Source: Sphingobacterium sp. UBA7855
GTDB lineage: Bacteria; Bacteroidota; Bacteroidia; Sphingobacteriales; Sphingobacteriaceae
NCBI GenBank assembly: GCA_002500745.1
Contig: DLST01000003.1
Location: 216,351 to 280,350 of the forward strand
Length of the DNA stretch: 64,000 nucleotides
Direction: 5' to 3'
Shown: positions 7,848-17,519 of the stretch, piece by piece
Layout of the letters: each line of letters begins with the position of its first letter
Numbering within the stretch: the stretch's first letter is position 1
Made by a program: the position numbers and the translations under genes
Notes under the pieces: generated by a model
What the model saw: the letters and a program-made list of their open reading frames with translations, nothing else
What the model was told of the DNA's origin: nothing
The model's database searches: none

Positions 7848-10826
7848 TTAAAACTCAATATTAAGACCTAGAACAAATGAACGATTCTGCGGATAGGTTC
7901 CCCAATCAATACCTTGGATTCTAGCATCGGATCCGCCAGAATATTGGTTTACTTCGGGGTCCATGCCCGAATATTTTGTCAAGGTAAATAAATTACTTAC
8001 AGATAGATAAGGCTGAATTTTGTTGATACCAATCCGTTTCAGCTTTTCAGGCGCAATAGAATAACCCAAAGAAACATTTTTCATGCGCAGATAACTACCA
8101 TCTTCGACGAAATAGGTTGAGTTTTTCATATCGAAACCTGCTTTTGGAACATGCGTAATCTGTCCAGGTACCCGCCAACGATCCAATACCACCGTTGTTT
8201 GATTGCGACCGTCATACATGCCCTCTGTTTCCATACGGCTGGCATTGAAAATATCATTGCCATAAGTCCCCTGAATGAATATACTGAGATCGAAATTCTT
8301 ATAAGAGAAGCTGTTTGTCATACCGTACACAAACTTTGGAAGCGGATTACCGATATAGGTACGGTCACTTGATGAAATCTTACCATCGTCATTCAGATCA
8401 CGGTACATGAGTTCGCCCGTTTCAGGATTTACACCATCTGATAGATAACCGTAGAATCCTGCAAGTGATCTCCCCGGCTCATTTTTTACCACAAAGTCAT
8501 TGACATAATCGTTTGTCTTGACATCATAATACACCTGTTGTAAATCCAATTGCTGTAGTTTATTTCTGTTGAAAGAAATATTAAAATCTGTGTTCCAAGT
8601 TAGATTTCCGGTCAGATTCTTTGAATTCACCGCAAATTCAAAACCATGGTTGTTCAGGCGGCCACCATTTCTCTGGATCGTGTTTGCTTGCTGTCCTGCA
8701 GGCAGACTTGCATTCATTAACAGGTCTTTGGTATCCTTGTTGTAATAATCTGCACTGACGGTTAATCTATTGCTCAACATGGTGATATCAAAACCGATGC
8801 TGGTGGTACTTGTAGTTTCCCAAGTCAGGTCTTTCGCTCGTAAGATTGTTGGTTTGTTGATATTGGGCAATGAATTTTCTTTTCCTTCGACAAACCACTG
8901 TTGACGCTGGATACCGCTTAATTGCAGATACGCATAATCGCCTAATCCGTATTGGTTACCCGTTTGTCCCCATCCACCGCGAATTTTAAAATCATTAATC
9001 CAGGCAATATCTTTCATAAAGTCTTCCGAAGAAATTCTCCATGCAGCCGAAACCGATGGAAAATATCCCCAACGGTGTTCTGGGCTAAGCTTCGACGAAC
9101 CGTCTGCACGCATATTCGCAGTCACTAAATACTTGCCATCATAATTATACATGGCGCGAGCAAAATAGGACATAATTCCCCAGTTTGAGGCCGTAGATCC
9201 TGTTCTGTCCCAAGAAATCTTATTGGCAGCATTCAGTGTTTCAATGATGCCATTGGCATAGTTTGAGCCAAAAATCTCACTTCTAGCGTACTTAGAATCT
9301 GTCCAGGAAGAACCACCCATTGCCTCCAGATTATGCTTACCATAGCTTTTGCTATACGTTAAGATATTATCCCAGGTCAATACGGTGTTTGTATTGCGCA
9401 TGTCGGAGGCCTCACCAAATTGATTTCTTCCCCATGCTGTGGTCCAAGGATCCAGGAAGGTAGTCATGATGCCCGATCTTCGATCGAATGAAAACGAAGT
9501 TTTCCAAGTGAGGTTGGGCATAAAAGAAACCAATGCACTTCCTGTGGCGACAATCCGATTTTCTCGGTTATTATTATTTTTTGTCCGCGCTAAGTTTTCC
9601 AAAGGACTGGTAATGTTGCTGATCCCATAGAAATTATTATAGAATCGATCCGGATTTGCCAGATCCCATACCGGGGCATAAGTGGGTGTGGTAATGACCG
9701 AGGTAACAACACCGCCACGATTGGATCCCAAGCCCGAGGTAATGCCATTATCATTGTTATCCGAATAATTGATATTCGCATTGACCTTTAACCATTTTCG
9801 AACCTGATTGTCAATATTAGCACGGAAATTATACCGTCTAAAGAACGAGCCTTGTAATGTCCCTTTTTCATTCAAATAACCGCCGCCCAAATAGTATCGG
9901 ATTTTCTCATTACCATCCGAAATTGATATTTGATGGTTTTGCTGAATACCTGTTTTGTAGGTCTCTTTAAACCAGTCGGTCTGATCCAACAATCCTTCCG
10001 GAAGGTTGACTAGGCCGATCTCATCCTGTAAATCTTTGTATTGGCTAGTATTTAAAACCTGGACAGTGTTATTGACAACATTGGCTGTCCATTGTGTTCC
10101 AAGCGTTATTTTTGCTTCACCAGCTTTACCGGACTTGGTTGTTACTAAAATCACGCCATTCGAACCTCGAGAACCATAAATGGCGCCGGATGAAGCGTCC
10201 TTTAGGATTTGGATATCCGCGATATCATTTGGTGACAAGAATTTAATATCCTCAACTGGAACTCCATCAACGACATACAAAGGAGTCGTATTGCTATTAA
10301 AAGACGTTATTCCGCGAATTTGTATTTGAGGTGCTGCACCTGGTTGACCACTCGGCTGAATAACAGTTACCCCGGCCGCTTTTCCTTGAATAGCTTGGCC
10401 AAAATTAGTAACGGGTCTCTTCTCTAGGTCTTTGGTAGAGACAGAAGAAATTGCGGTCGTCACGTCTTTTCTTTTCACACTACCATAACCGATTACAATG
10501 ACGTCTTCAAGCACATTGGTTGACGAATTTAATTGGACCACCATGGTATTATTGGCAGGCACTTCTTTGCTATCGTAACCAACAAATGTAAATTGGAGTG
10601 TACTGCCCTTAGCAGCCGAAATTTGAAAACGCCCATCCCCGTTACTGGAGACTGCATTGTTACTTCCCTTCTGTGTAATGGTTACTCCAGAGAGTGGTTT
10701 CTGATCGTTGGCATCCAGGACACGTCCACTGATTTGGATCCGGTCTTGTGCAAACACCACATTCATCAAAGTGAACAGGAAAGCCAACCCCATAGAAAAG
10801 GTAACTTTTCGTGTAAAGTAAATCAT
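7848..10826 (-). CDS. SusC/RagA family TonB-linked outer-membrane transporter of the GH30 PUL
   Basis: This is the glycan import channel of the small PUL, energised by TonB-ExbBD. The 992-residue protein has a signal peptide ending near residue 26 (VVFAQ), a carboxypeptidase-regulatory-like beta-sandwich (about 32-105), and a TonB box region DVIVIGYG near 108-115. A plug with QIQIRGITSF and YVVDGVPVEDI follows, then a 22-strand-type barrel that ends in Phe (LGLNIEF). Length and order are standard. It is the first gene of the operon SusC-SusD-GH30-binding protein. Its upstream region carries a -7 box without a good -33 box and two copies of a 13-base repeat, which fits activation by the regulator encoded next door. 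Confidence 0.95.
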   Translation of the reverse strand: MIYFTRKVTFSMGLAFLFTLMNVVFAQDRIQISGRVLDANDQKPLSGVTITQKGSNNAVSSNGDGRFQISAAKGSTLQFTFVGYDSKEVPANNTMVVQLNSSTNVLEDVIVIGYGSVKRKDVTTAISSVSTKDLEKRPVTNFGQAIQGKAAGVTVIQPSGQPGAAPQIQIRGITSFNSNTTPLYVVDGVPVEDIKFLSPNDIADIQILKDASSGAIYGSRGSNGVILVTTKSGKAGEAKITLGTQWTANVVNNTVQVLNTSQYKDLQDEIGLVNLPEGLLDQTDWFKETYKTGIQQNHQISISDGNEKIRYYLGGGYLNEKGTLQGSFFRRYNFRANIDNQVRKWLKVNANINYSDNNDNGITSGLGSNRGGVVTSVITTPTYAPVWDLANPDRFYNNFYGISNITSPLENLARTKNNNNRENRIVATGSALVSFMPNLTWKTSFSFDRRSGIMTTFLDPWTTAWGRNQFGEASDMRNTNTVLTWDNILTYSKSYGKHNLEAMGGSSWTDSKYARSEIFGSNYANGIIETLNAANKISWDRTGSTASNWGIMSYFARAMYNYDGKYLVTANMRADGSSKLSPEHRWGYFPSVSAAWRISSEDFMKDIAWINDFKIRGGWGQTGNQYGLGDYAYLQLSGIQRQQWFVEGKENSLPNINKPTILRAKDLTWETTSTTSIGFDITMLSNRLTVSADYYNKDTKDLLMNASLPAGQQANTIQRNGGRLNNHGFEFAVNSKNLTGNLTWNTDFNISFNRNKLQQLDLQQVYYDVKTNDYVNDFVVKNEPGRSLAGFYGYLSDGVNPETGELMYRDLNDDGKISSSDRTYIGNPLPKFVYGMTNSFSYKNFDLSIFIQGTYGNDIFNASRMETEGMYDGRNQTTVVLDRWRVPGQITHVPKAGFDMKNSTYFVEDGSYLRMKNVSLGYSIAPEKLKRIGINKIQPYLSVSNLFTLTKYSGMDPEVNQYSGGSDARIQGIDWGTYPQNRSFVLGLNIEF

Positions 10827-10907
10827 ATGAAATAAAAAATTGGTTATTGTTTCATCTTTTGGTTATTCCAAAATGGCAATGAGTTTCCCCTGCTTCATTG
10901 CTCAAAA

Positions 10908-10915
10908 CAAAACTA
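10908..10915 (-). promoter_or_regulatory. -7 box of the GH30 PUL promoter, no clear -33 box
   Basis: The minus strand reads TAGTTTTG (10915 to 10908), matching TAnnTTTG. No TTG is found 17-23 bases upstream, which is common where an activator is needed. The predicted transcription start near 10903 gives a leader of about 77 bases before the SusC ATG at 10826. Confidence 0.45.
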
Positions 10916-10948
10916 AGGTCACCTTGATAGAGAAAAAAGAGCGAGTAC

Positions 10949-11026
10949 TTAAAAAGTACCTATTAAAAAACTCAATACCCTAATAATAAGAATAATACGA
11001 AAAATAGCACGCTTTAAAAAGTACCT
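10949..11026 (-). promoter_or_regulatory. Two direct repeats of AGGTACTTTTTAA, candidate activator sites
   Basis: The 13-base sequence AGGTACTTTTTAA occurs twice on the minus strand, at 10961-10949 and 11026-11014, offset by 65 bases (about six helical turns). The nearer copy would lie at about -46 to -58 from the predicted start of the SusC transcript, a usual place for an activator. The gene for a SusR-like regulator ends 55 bases further upstream. Binding is inference; the repeats themselves are seen in the sequence. Confidence 0.5.
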
Positions 11027-11080
11027 AAATAAGCTAAATAAAGCGATTGATCTACTGTGTTTCGGTATGGAAACGTGGGT

Positions 11081-12709
11081 CTACGCACGGTCAATTACCG
11101 CAATCTGGCAGACGGCAGCTTCAAAGGCGTCCCGATTTCCGGCAGCTTTATTACGTACCTTTGTTCTATAATTATAAACAGTCCGAAGAGAATAACGCAG
11201 GAAGCTTGCAATCTTCACCGAATCATCAATGCCCAATCGAATTAAGGCAAAGATGCGAAGTTCGGTATTTAATAGCTCGGTCTTTTTGGGGTGTATCTTC
11301 TCGTCCTCCTGAAGCAAAGCATTGAATTCATCAACAAAGGTCGGATATAGGTTTAAGAAAATACGATCAAAATTAACATACAGTTGCTTTACCTCCCGTT
11401 CTTCCATTTGTGTTGACTTCAACTGCTCACGAAGAGCATCCCACTGTTGATTTGTAGCCCTCTTTAATAAAGCCTTTCTAATATCTTCCATTTTATCGAT
11501 ATAGCTGGAGCACATATCAAAAAATTGAGCTATATATTCTTCTTTGATGTGGTTGGATTCCGATAATTTAAGATTAGTCTGATTGATTTCATTATTTAAT
11601 GATCGAAGTTGCTGATTTGTTGCTGACAGCTGTGATCGTATTCGTCGCAAATGTTGCACCTGTCTATAAATAATAAGGAGCGCAATGATGACGCCAATCA
11701 ATAAAATACTGACGATAACGACTAAGCCAACCAACTGCTTATTTTGACTACTGATTTTCTGCTGATAGGCTGCATTGATGATAGGGTATGAAGAGGTGCC
11801 TTCGATAATTCGATACCGGACTTTACATAACATCGCATCGTCAATTGCCTTTTCAATAAACTGAAAAGCTCTGTCAAAATCTTGCTGATCATAATATGTT
11901 AGGGCGAGGTCGTGAAAAGATGCGTTGTCCCGATTAGCCATTTCAATATCAGCACTCGCCGATATGGAAAGATAATAAATCTGACTTTTTACATCCTTCT
12001 CATACTTATATATGAGTCCCATAAAATACGCTATCAGGGCACGCTGCTCAACATCCTTCTTGTTTTCGTTCCAAAGCATTAACAGTTGTCTTTTAGCATC
12101 CTCACGATTACCGTTGAACAACGTTTTTATGGCGATGGTGGTACGATATTCCAATGAAGACTTTGGCAGTACCGTCAACAATGAATCACGATACTTTTCA
12201 CTTGCCTGATAATACTCTGATCGATTATTACTCTGACCATAATGGCTATAGAAAGAGCTGTAGGTATCATAATACTTTGCCAGAAGATTCCTGCCGAGAT
12301 GAGCTGACTCGACTTGCTTCAATAATTGTGCGGCTTCGATGTATCGTCCGATGGTGGAATATACCCATGCCAAATCGAGATGGATTACTGCCTGTAAAGA
12401 GTCATTACCTAGCGGAGCCAGTTTTTGACACAGTAAAATATAAGAAAGCGCTGCGTCGGAATCAAATTTCTTATAATTTTCAAAGATTTCGTAGTTTTTC
12501 TTCAAAAATTGAGCAGGATTACTTTCGAGAGCTTTTGCTTCTTGTTTCAGTTTTTCCAGCTTATCTTCACGATTTTTGACGTAAATCTTTTGGTTGTCCA
12601 TTAAATATTCCAAACGTTGTAAAACGCCAATACTATCCGAAGTCACTTGGGCAGATAGGTAAATACTAAAATGAGAGCAAAGTAGAAAAAGAAAGATGCG
12701 CTGCAACAT
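11081..12709 (-). CDS. SusR-like inner-membrane transcriptional regulator with TPR sensor domain (DUF6377-like)
   Basis: The 542-residue protein has a signal peptide (residues 1-21), a periplasmic helical TPR-like region to about 320, and one strong transmembrane helix (LVGLVVIVSILLIGVIIALL, about 325-348). A cytoplasmic coiled coil (about 350-400) and a C-terminal LuxR-type helix-turn-helix with LRIFALIRLGIDDSVKIASF and SLRTVYNYRTKVRNKA complete it. This is the architecture of SusR-type sensors, which bind an oligosaccharide in the periplasm and activate PUL genes directly from the membrane. It is transcribed in the same direction as the GH30 PUL and sits immediately upstream, so it is the likely activator of that locus. 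The DUF number is from memory. Confidence 0.85.
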   Translation of the reverse strand: MLQRIFLFLLCSHFSIYLSAQVTSDSIGVLQRLEYLMDNQKIYVKNREDKLEKLKQEAKALESNPAQFLKKNYEIFENYKKFDSDAALSYILLCQKLAPLGNDSLQAVIHLDLAWVYSTIGRYIEAAQLLKQVESAHLGRNLLAKYYDTYSSFYSHYGQSNNRSEYYQASEKYRDSLLTVLPKSSLEYRTTIAIKTLFNGNREDAKRQLLMLWNENKKDVEQRALIAYFMGLIYKYEKDVKSQIYYLSISASADIEMANRDNASFHDLALTYYDQQDFDRAFQFIEKAIDDAMLCKVRYRIIEGTSSYPIINAAYQQKISSQNKQLVGLVVIVSILLIGVIIALLIIYRQVQHLRRIRSQLSATNQQLRSLNNEINQTNLKLSESNHIKEEYIAQFFDMCSSYIDKMEDIRKALLKRATNQQWDALREQLKSTQMEEREVKQLYVNFDRIFLNLYPTFVDEFNALLQEDEKIHPKKTELLNTELRIFALIRLGIDDSVKIASFLRYSLRTVYNYRTKVRNKAAGNRDAFEAAVCQIAVIDRA

Positions 12710-12844
12710 ACTAAAATCGGTTCAACATTCTGTGCCTAAACTACATAAAAATAACTACAAAACATACATGACTTTGCAGCAAGCATGAGTAATGAGAACA
12801 AACTGAATATTCTTTCTGCCCTATCACATGAAGGACTATCAAAA

Positions 12845-12873
12845 AAAAGAGGACGTCTCACGACGGCCTCTTT
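12845..12873 (-). terminator. Hairpin terminator of the RND efflux operon
   Basis: Arms AAAGAGGACGTC and GACGGCCTCTTT form a 12-base stem with one mismatch and a TCAC loop. On the minus strand a run of about eight T follows. It lies some 80 bases below the stop of the RND gene. The remaining gap, up to the regulator start at 12709, shows nothing else convincing. Confidence 0.65.
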
Positions 12874-12955
12874 CCCTGACCTTTTTTGGGTCCAAGAATT
12901 AACAAGTTAATTCTTTATCGCATGAAAAATAGTTTTCCTATTGAAATAAAAAGCC

Positions 12956-15900
12956 TTATTGCCAGCCCCCTCCTAGGGCTTTATAGAGTAGAATCTGGTT
13001 TAACGTACTCTCTTTCTCCAGCTCCACTTTTCCAACTTGAGCTTCCAAAGATTCTTTCTGGGCCGTCACAACATCCAATGATGACACCCTCCCGGCAATA
13101 AACAGCTCTTGGGCAGCTTCAATAGATAATTCCAATGCCTGAACATGCTCATCCACGAAATTACGTCGCTTGACGATCGCCTCTTGCGTCATAATCACAT
13201 TAGAAACTTCATTGTACGCATTTAAAACCGTTTTTTCATAGTCCACAAACGCTATTCCATAGTCTGCTTTAGCAATCTCATACTGCGTTTTAAGCTGTCT
13301 TTGGTTAAATAAGGGAAGTGTAATACCGCCAAAAAGATTATAAGCAATAGATCTATCCAAGTTGAATAGCTTGCCCAAGCTAAAGCTCTGTAATCCTACA
13401 AATGGACTTATTGCAACAGAAGGTAGAAATGCCAGACGTGAAGCTTCCTGGTTGTTTGAAGATGCAATCACCTTGAGATAGGCAGCTTTAATATCCGGAC
13501 GTTGATTTACCAGGTCATCTGGTGTACCAAATTGCATGGCATGATATAAATCGGCATTTTCGGTATAAGTACTTCTTACAATCGGTTGATAAAAGCGTCC
13601 CAATAACCCATTGATATGATGTTCCCACAAAGCTATCTCCTGCAGTAACTGCTCCTTGGCCGCTTTGGAGTTGGCTAATAAGGCCTTAAATTGCTGTACA
13701 GATAGCTCCGTTGCATAACCAGCATCCTTTTTTACCTCAACAACTTCTAATGCATTCTTATGCAATGCAATATTCCGATCGTATACCTTTATTTTTTGGT
13801 CCAACGCTATCAGTTCATAATAAGCCGTGGCAATATTAGAGACCAACTCTGTTTCTAAAAGGCGCTTACCTTCCTGTTCAGCTAAAAAGCCAAAGTAAGC
13901 TGCTTGTTTTTGGCTCTTCAACTTTCCCCAAAGGTCAATTTCCCAGGAGGAGCGAAGTCCTATAAAATAATCTGGAATAAAGGGCTCAGGCAATTTTTCA
14001 TCACTCTTCAGGTTTTCTGAAAAATTTGAATCATAGTTACCTATTCCCGATTCTGTATAATGTCCATATTTCCGTATTCCCCCTTCCACTGCAGCTTCAA
14101 CGGTTGGCCCTAATGCCGCCTTACGCTGTTTAAAATAAGCTTGTGCAGATTCCAGTCGTAAGATCGATTGACGAATATCCATATTATTCAGCAAAGCAGA
14201 ATCAATCAGAGAAATTAATTTTGGATCCCTAAAGATTTCCTTCCAGGACCTGCGGCCTACATTTAAACTATCCGGCGAGATGCTTTTGGAAAATGAAGCC
14301 GGTACATTTACTTTCTCCGGTTGATGCGCCTTTTTAGGCACCGAACAACTACCCAATAAAATAAGTGCGGCTATGACTAGAGAAGCCTGTTTGACAACGT
14401 GTTTCTTATTATCCTTCTTTGAGAATAAAATCACTAATCCGGGGATGACAAGAATCCCGAGTATGGTTCCGATAAGCATCCCCCCAACCGCAGCGGTACC
14501 AATACTCCGATTGCCCAATGCACCGGCCCCACTGGCCATCATCAAAGGAATCAAACCTGCTATAAATGCAAAGGAAGTCATTAATATGGGACGCAAACGT
14601 GCAACCGCTCCTTCAATGGAAGCTGTCACAATATCCATTCCCTGCTTATATTTCAAATTGGCATATTCCACAATCAAGATGGCGTTCTTACCCAACAAAC
14701 CAATCAGCATCACCAATGCTACCTGCGCATAGATATTGTTTTCCAGTCCGAAGACTTTCAAGAAAATAAATGCGCCAAAGATCCCTGCCGGAAGACAGAG
14801 GAGAACCGGTAAAGGCAACAGAAAACTTTCATACTGCGCACATAACAACAGGTAGACAAATAGAAGACATAGGGCAAAAATATACAAAGCCTGGTTTCCA
14901 GAGATCTTTTGCTCACGGGTCATACCGGACCATTCGATACTATAGCCTTGCGGCAAAGAAGAAGCAATTTTTTCCACTTCGTCGATGGCTTGACCTGAGC
15001 TGAAACCTGCTGAAGACTGCCCTGTAATCATGGCTGAACTAAACATGTTGTAACGCGTGATTTGTTCAGGCCCATAAATTCTTTCCATGGAAATAAAGGC
15101 ATTGTAAGGTACCATCTCACCTGTCTCATTCTTTACATATAGGCGCAATACATCTTCTGGGCGTTGGCGATATTCGGGGCCAGCCTGAACCATCACTTTA
15201 TACATTTGTCCATAGCGAATAAAGTTTGTTGCATAAAGACTTCCCATCAAGGTCTGAAGTGTATTCATGGCATTTTCTACTGATATCCCCTTTTTTGCAG
15301 CCATATCGTAGTCAACCTTCAGCATATATTGCGGGAAGTTCACATCAAAGCTGGAGCTGATATCCTGAAGGATCTCGCTTTTTTCCATATCGTCCATAAA
15401 CTTCTGCAGTACTTCGGCCGTTTTATTCAGATCCTCATTACCGCTTCGATCCAAAAGTCGCAACTCAAAACCCGACGAATTACCAAATCCAGGTACCGTC
15501 GGCGGGGGAAAGAAATCAATCTGTGCATCAGCAAAGTCTTTGGTTTTATCGCGTAGCTCCTTAATGACATCATCGACAGTCTGGTCCCGCTCTTTCCAAG
15601 GCTTAAGGTTAATCATACCCATTCCATAGGAAGCTCCTGATACTTCGGTAACTATACTATATCCGGACAAGGTCGAAACAGTTTCAACAACATCGAGCTT
15701 TCGTGATACGGAGTCAATTTTATCCAAAACGCGTTCTGTGCGGTCTACAGTTGCACCCGGCGGTGTCGTTACCGCAACATAGATCATCCCTTGATCTTCT
15801 GTCGGAATAAAACCAGCGGGTAAGATGGCACTACTGCCCCAAGTTGCGACAAAAAATCCTCCCAACAAAAGCAGTGTTAGTCCGCGTCGTGCACTCGTTT

Positions 15901-17506
15901 TTACCAAAATACCTTTATAGCCAAAGGCAGTTCTATCATAGATGTGGTTGAATTTTTTAAAGAAACGATCCAACCAGTTATTCGATGGTTTACGGTCATG
16001 TGGCGATTTTAGGAAAAGTGCACACAAAGCGGGCGTCAATGTTAAAGCGTTGATTCCCGAAATAACAATAGCGGCGGCGAGTGTCAGTGAAAATTGACGA
16101 TAAAATATTCCGACTGGTCCTGAAAGAAAGGCTACTGGAACAAAAACAGCCGACATAACTAAGGTGATGGCCACAACGGCACCACCAACTTCTTTCATGG
16201 CTTCTAATGTCGCTTCCATAGGTTGGAGATGCTCCTCTTCCATTTTGGCATACACAGCTTCCACGACAACAATACCATTATCTACCACAATTCCTATCGC
16301 CAATACCAATGCAAATAAGGTCAACAGATTGATGGAGAAACCGAGCATCTGCATACAAAATAGTGCGCCAATCAAACACACGGGCACGGCCAAAATAGGG
16401 ATAATTGTGGCTCTAAAATCTTGCAAAAAGATAAATACCACAATAAAAACCAAAAGGAATGCCTCTAATAAGGTTTTGATAACAGAAGATATTGAGGCAT
16501 CCAAAAACCGCGACACATCATATCCCATCGTATAGGTCATGCCCGTCGGGAACTGGGTCTGTTTCAGCTCTGCCATCCGATCCTTTACACGCTGAATCAC
16601 CTCCTGTGCGTTTGATCCGGGCAATTGCTTTAACATGATGGAAGCAGAGGGCCGACCATCGGTTTTGGATACCATTTCGTAATCTAATGAGCCGAATTCA
16701 ACATCAGCAACGTCTTTAATACGAATAATGGAGCCATTGGCCGTGGCGCGAATAGGAACGTTAGCGTATTCCTCAATTTCAGTGAATTTACCTGGATAGC
16801 GCAAAACATATTGTTGCATATTACGCATTTTATCCGAGCTGATACCTGTTTGACCTGGCGCCGCCTCGATATTCTGTTTCCGCAATGCAGCAACTACATC
16901 CTCAGCAGAAATATTATAAGCTGCCATACGGTCAGGCTTAACCCAAACACGCATCGCATAGTCGCGCATCCCCATAATCTGAGCAAGTCCAACCCCCTCA
17001 ATACGTTTCAGTTCCTTTAGAATGTTAATGTCCGCGAAGTTGTAAATGAATCTTTCATCTGCCGTTTCATCTTCCGTAAAAACATTGAGATACATCAACA
17101 TGGAATTGACCTCTTTCTCTGTCGTAACCCCTGCTTTAATTACTTCCTCGGGTAGTTCATCCAATACTGTTGTCACGCGATTTTGTACGTTTACGGCAGC
17201 GATATCTGGATCCGTGCCGACTTCGAAAAAGATCTGAATCACTGTGCTTCCGTTATTGGTAGACACCGAGTTCATGTAAGTCATCCCTGCAACACCGTTA
17301 ATTGCTTTTTCTAAAGGAATAGCAACTGCATTTGTACTTACTTCAGCATTAGCTCCTGTGTAATTGGCATTGACGACTACCGAAGGTGGGACAATATCCG
17401 GGAATTGTGTAATGGGCAAAGTAAATAAGGCCAACAGACCCAAAAGTGTAATAAACACCGAAATAACCAACGACAGTATGGGCCGTTTTATAAATGTTTC
17501 AAACAT
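12956..17506 (-). CDS. RND multidrug efflux permease (HAE1/AcrB type) fused to a TolC/NodT-type outer-membrane factor
   Basis: One uninterrupted frame of 1516 residues encodes two parts of an efflux pump. Residues 1-1040 are an AcrB-type proton-driven permease with twelve membrane helices: FIKRPILSLVISV at the N-terminus, LAIGIVVDNGIVVVEAV in TM4 (401-417), GLLGKNAILIVEYAN with the TM10 lysine, and RLRPILMTSFAFI. Residues 1041-1516 are a NodT-family outer-membrane factor: a lipoprotein-like signal ending LLGSC (Cys1054), the pair of OEP repeats, and NQRPDIKAAY. There is no ATG, GTG or TTG near the junction that would allow separate translation. In TM4 the usual Asp-Asp pair is Asp409-Asn410. 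The adaptor gene precedes by 13 bases. CusA-type pumps fused to TolC domains exist in Bacteroidota, so the fusion has precedent. Confidence 0.93.
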   Translation of the reverse strand: MFETFIKRPILSLVISVFITLLGLLALFTLPITQFPDIVPPSVVVNANYTGANAEVSTNAVAIPLEKAINGVAGMTYMNSVSTNNGSTVIQIFFEVGTDPDIAAVNVQNRVTTVLDELPEEVIKAGVTTEKEVNSMLMYLNVFTEDETADERFIYNFADINILKELKRIEGVGLAQIMGMRDYAMRVWVKPDRMAAYNISAEDVVAALRKQNIEAAPGQTGISSDKMRNMQQYVLRYPGKFTEIEEYANVPIRATANGSIIRIKDVADVEFGSLDYEMVSKTDGRPSASIMLKQLPGSNAQEVIQRVKDRMAELKQTQFPTGMTYTMGYDVSRFLDASISSVIKTLLEAFLLVFIVVFIFLQDFRATIIPILAVPVCLIGALFCMQMLGFSINLLTLFALVLAIGIVVDNGIVVVEAVYAKMEEEHLQPMEATLEAMKEVGGAVVAITLVMSAVFVPVAFLSGPVGIFYRQFSLTLAAAIVISGINALTLTPALCALFLKSPHDRKPSNNWLDRFFKKFNHIYDRTAFGYKGILVKTSARRGLTLLLLGGFFVATWGSSAILPAGFIPTEDQGMIYVAVTTPPGATVDRTERVLDKIDSVSRKLDVVETVSTLSGYSIVTEVSGASYGMGMINLKPWKERDQTVDDVIKELRDKTKDFADAQIDFFPPPTVPGFGNSSGFELRLLDRSGNEDLNKTAEVLQKFMDDMEKSEILQDISSSFDVNFPQYMLKVDYDMAAKKGISVENAMNTLQTLMGSLYATNFIRYGQMYKVMVQAGPEYRQRPEDVLRLYVKNETGEMVPYNAFISMERIYGPEQITRYNMFSSAMITGQSSAGFSSGQAIDEVEKIASSLPQGYSIEWSGMTREQKISGNQALYIFALCLLFVYLLLCAQYESFLLPLPVLLCLPAGIFGAFIFLKVFGLENNIYAQVALVMLIGLLGKNAILIVEYANLKYKQGMDIVTASIEGAVARLRPILMTSFAFIAGLIPLMMASGAGALGNRSIGTAAVGGMLIGTILGILVIPGLVILFSKKDNKKHVVKQASLVIAALILLGSCSVPKKAHQPEKVNVPASFSKSISPDSLNVGRRSWKEIFRDPKLISLIDSALLNNMDIRQSILRLESAQAYFKQRKAALGPTVEAAVEGGIRKYGHYTESGIGNYDSNFSENLKSDEKLPEPFIPDYFIGLRSSWEIDLWGKLKSQKQAAYFGFLAEQEGKRLLETELVSNIATAYYELIALDQKIKVYDRNIALHKNALEVVEVKKDAGYATELSVQQFKALLANSKAAKEQLLQEIALWEHHINGLLGRFYQPIVRSTYTENADLYHAMQFGTPDDLVNQRPDIKAAYLKVIASSNNQEASRLAFLPSVAISPFVGLQSFSLGKLFNLDRSIAYNLFGGITLPLFNQRQLKTQYEIAKADYGIAFVDYEKTVLNAYNEVSNVIMTQEAIVKRRNFVDEHVQALELSIEAAQELFIAGRVSSLDVVTAQKESLEAQVGKVELEKESTLNQILLYKALGGGWQ

Positions 17507-17519
17507 AATCTATCCTCCG

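Noticed and set aside
12154..12579. 141-codon plus-strand open frame
   Set aside because: It is antisense to the TPR region of the SusR-like regulator and has no start signal or recognisable protein.
14340..14410. Sequencing error or separate overlapping gene at the RND-channel junction
   Set aside because: The frame is continuous, both sides keep full-length conserved domains, and no ATG, GTG or TTG lies near the lipoprotein signal in this frame. I keep it as a fusion, with the caveat stated in the findings.
16164..16535. 123-codon plus-strand open frame
   Set aside because: It is antisense to TM4-TM6 of the RND pump; the Ile/Thr/Ser-rich product mirrors hydrophobic codons on the other strand.
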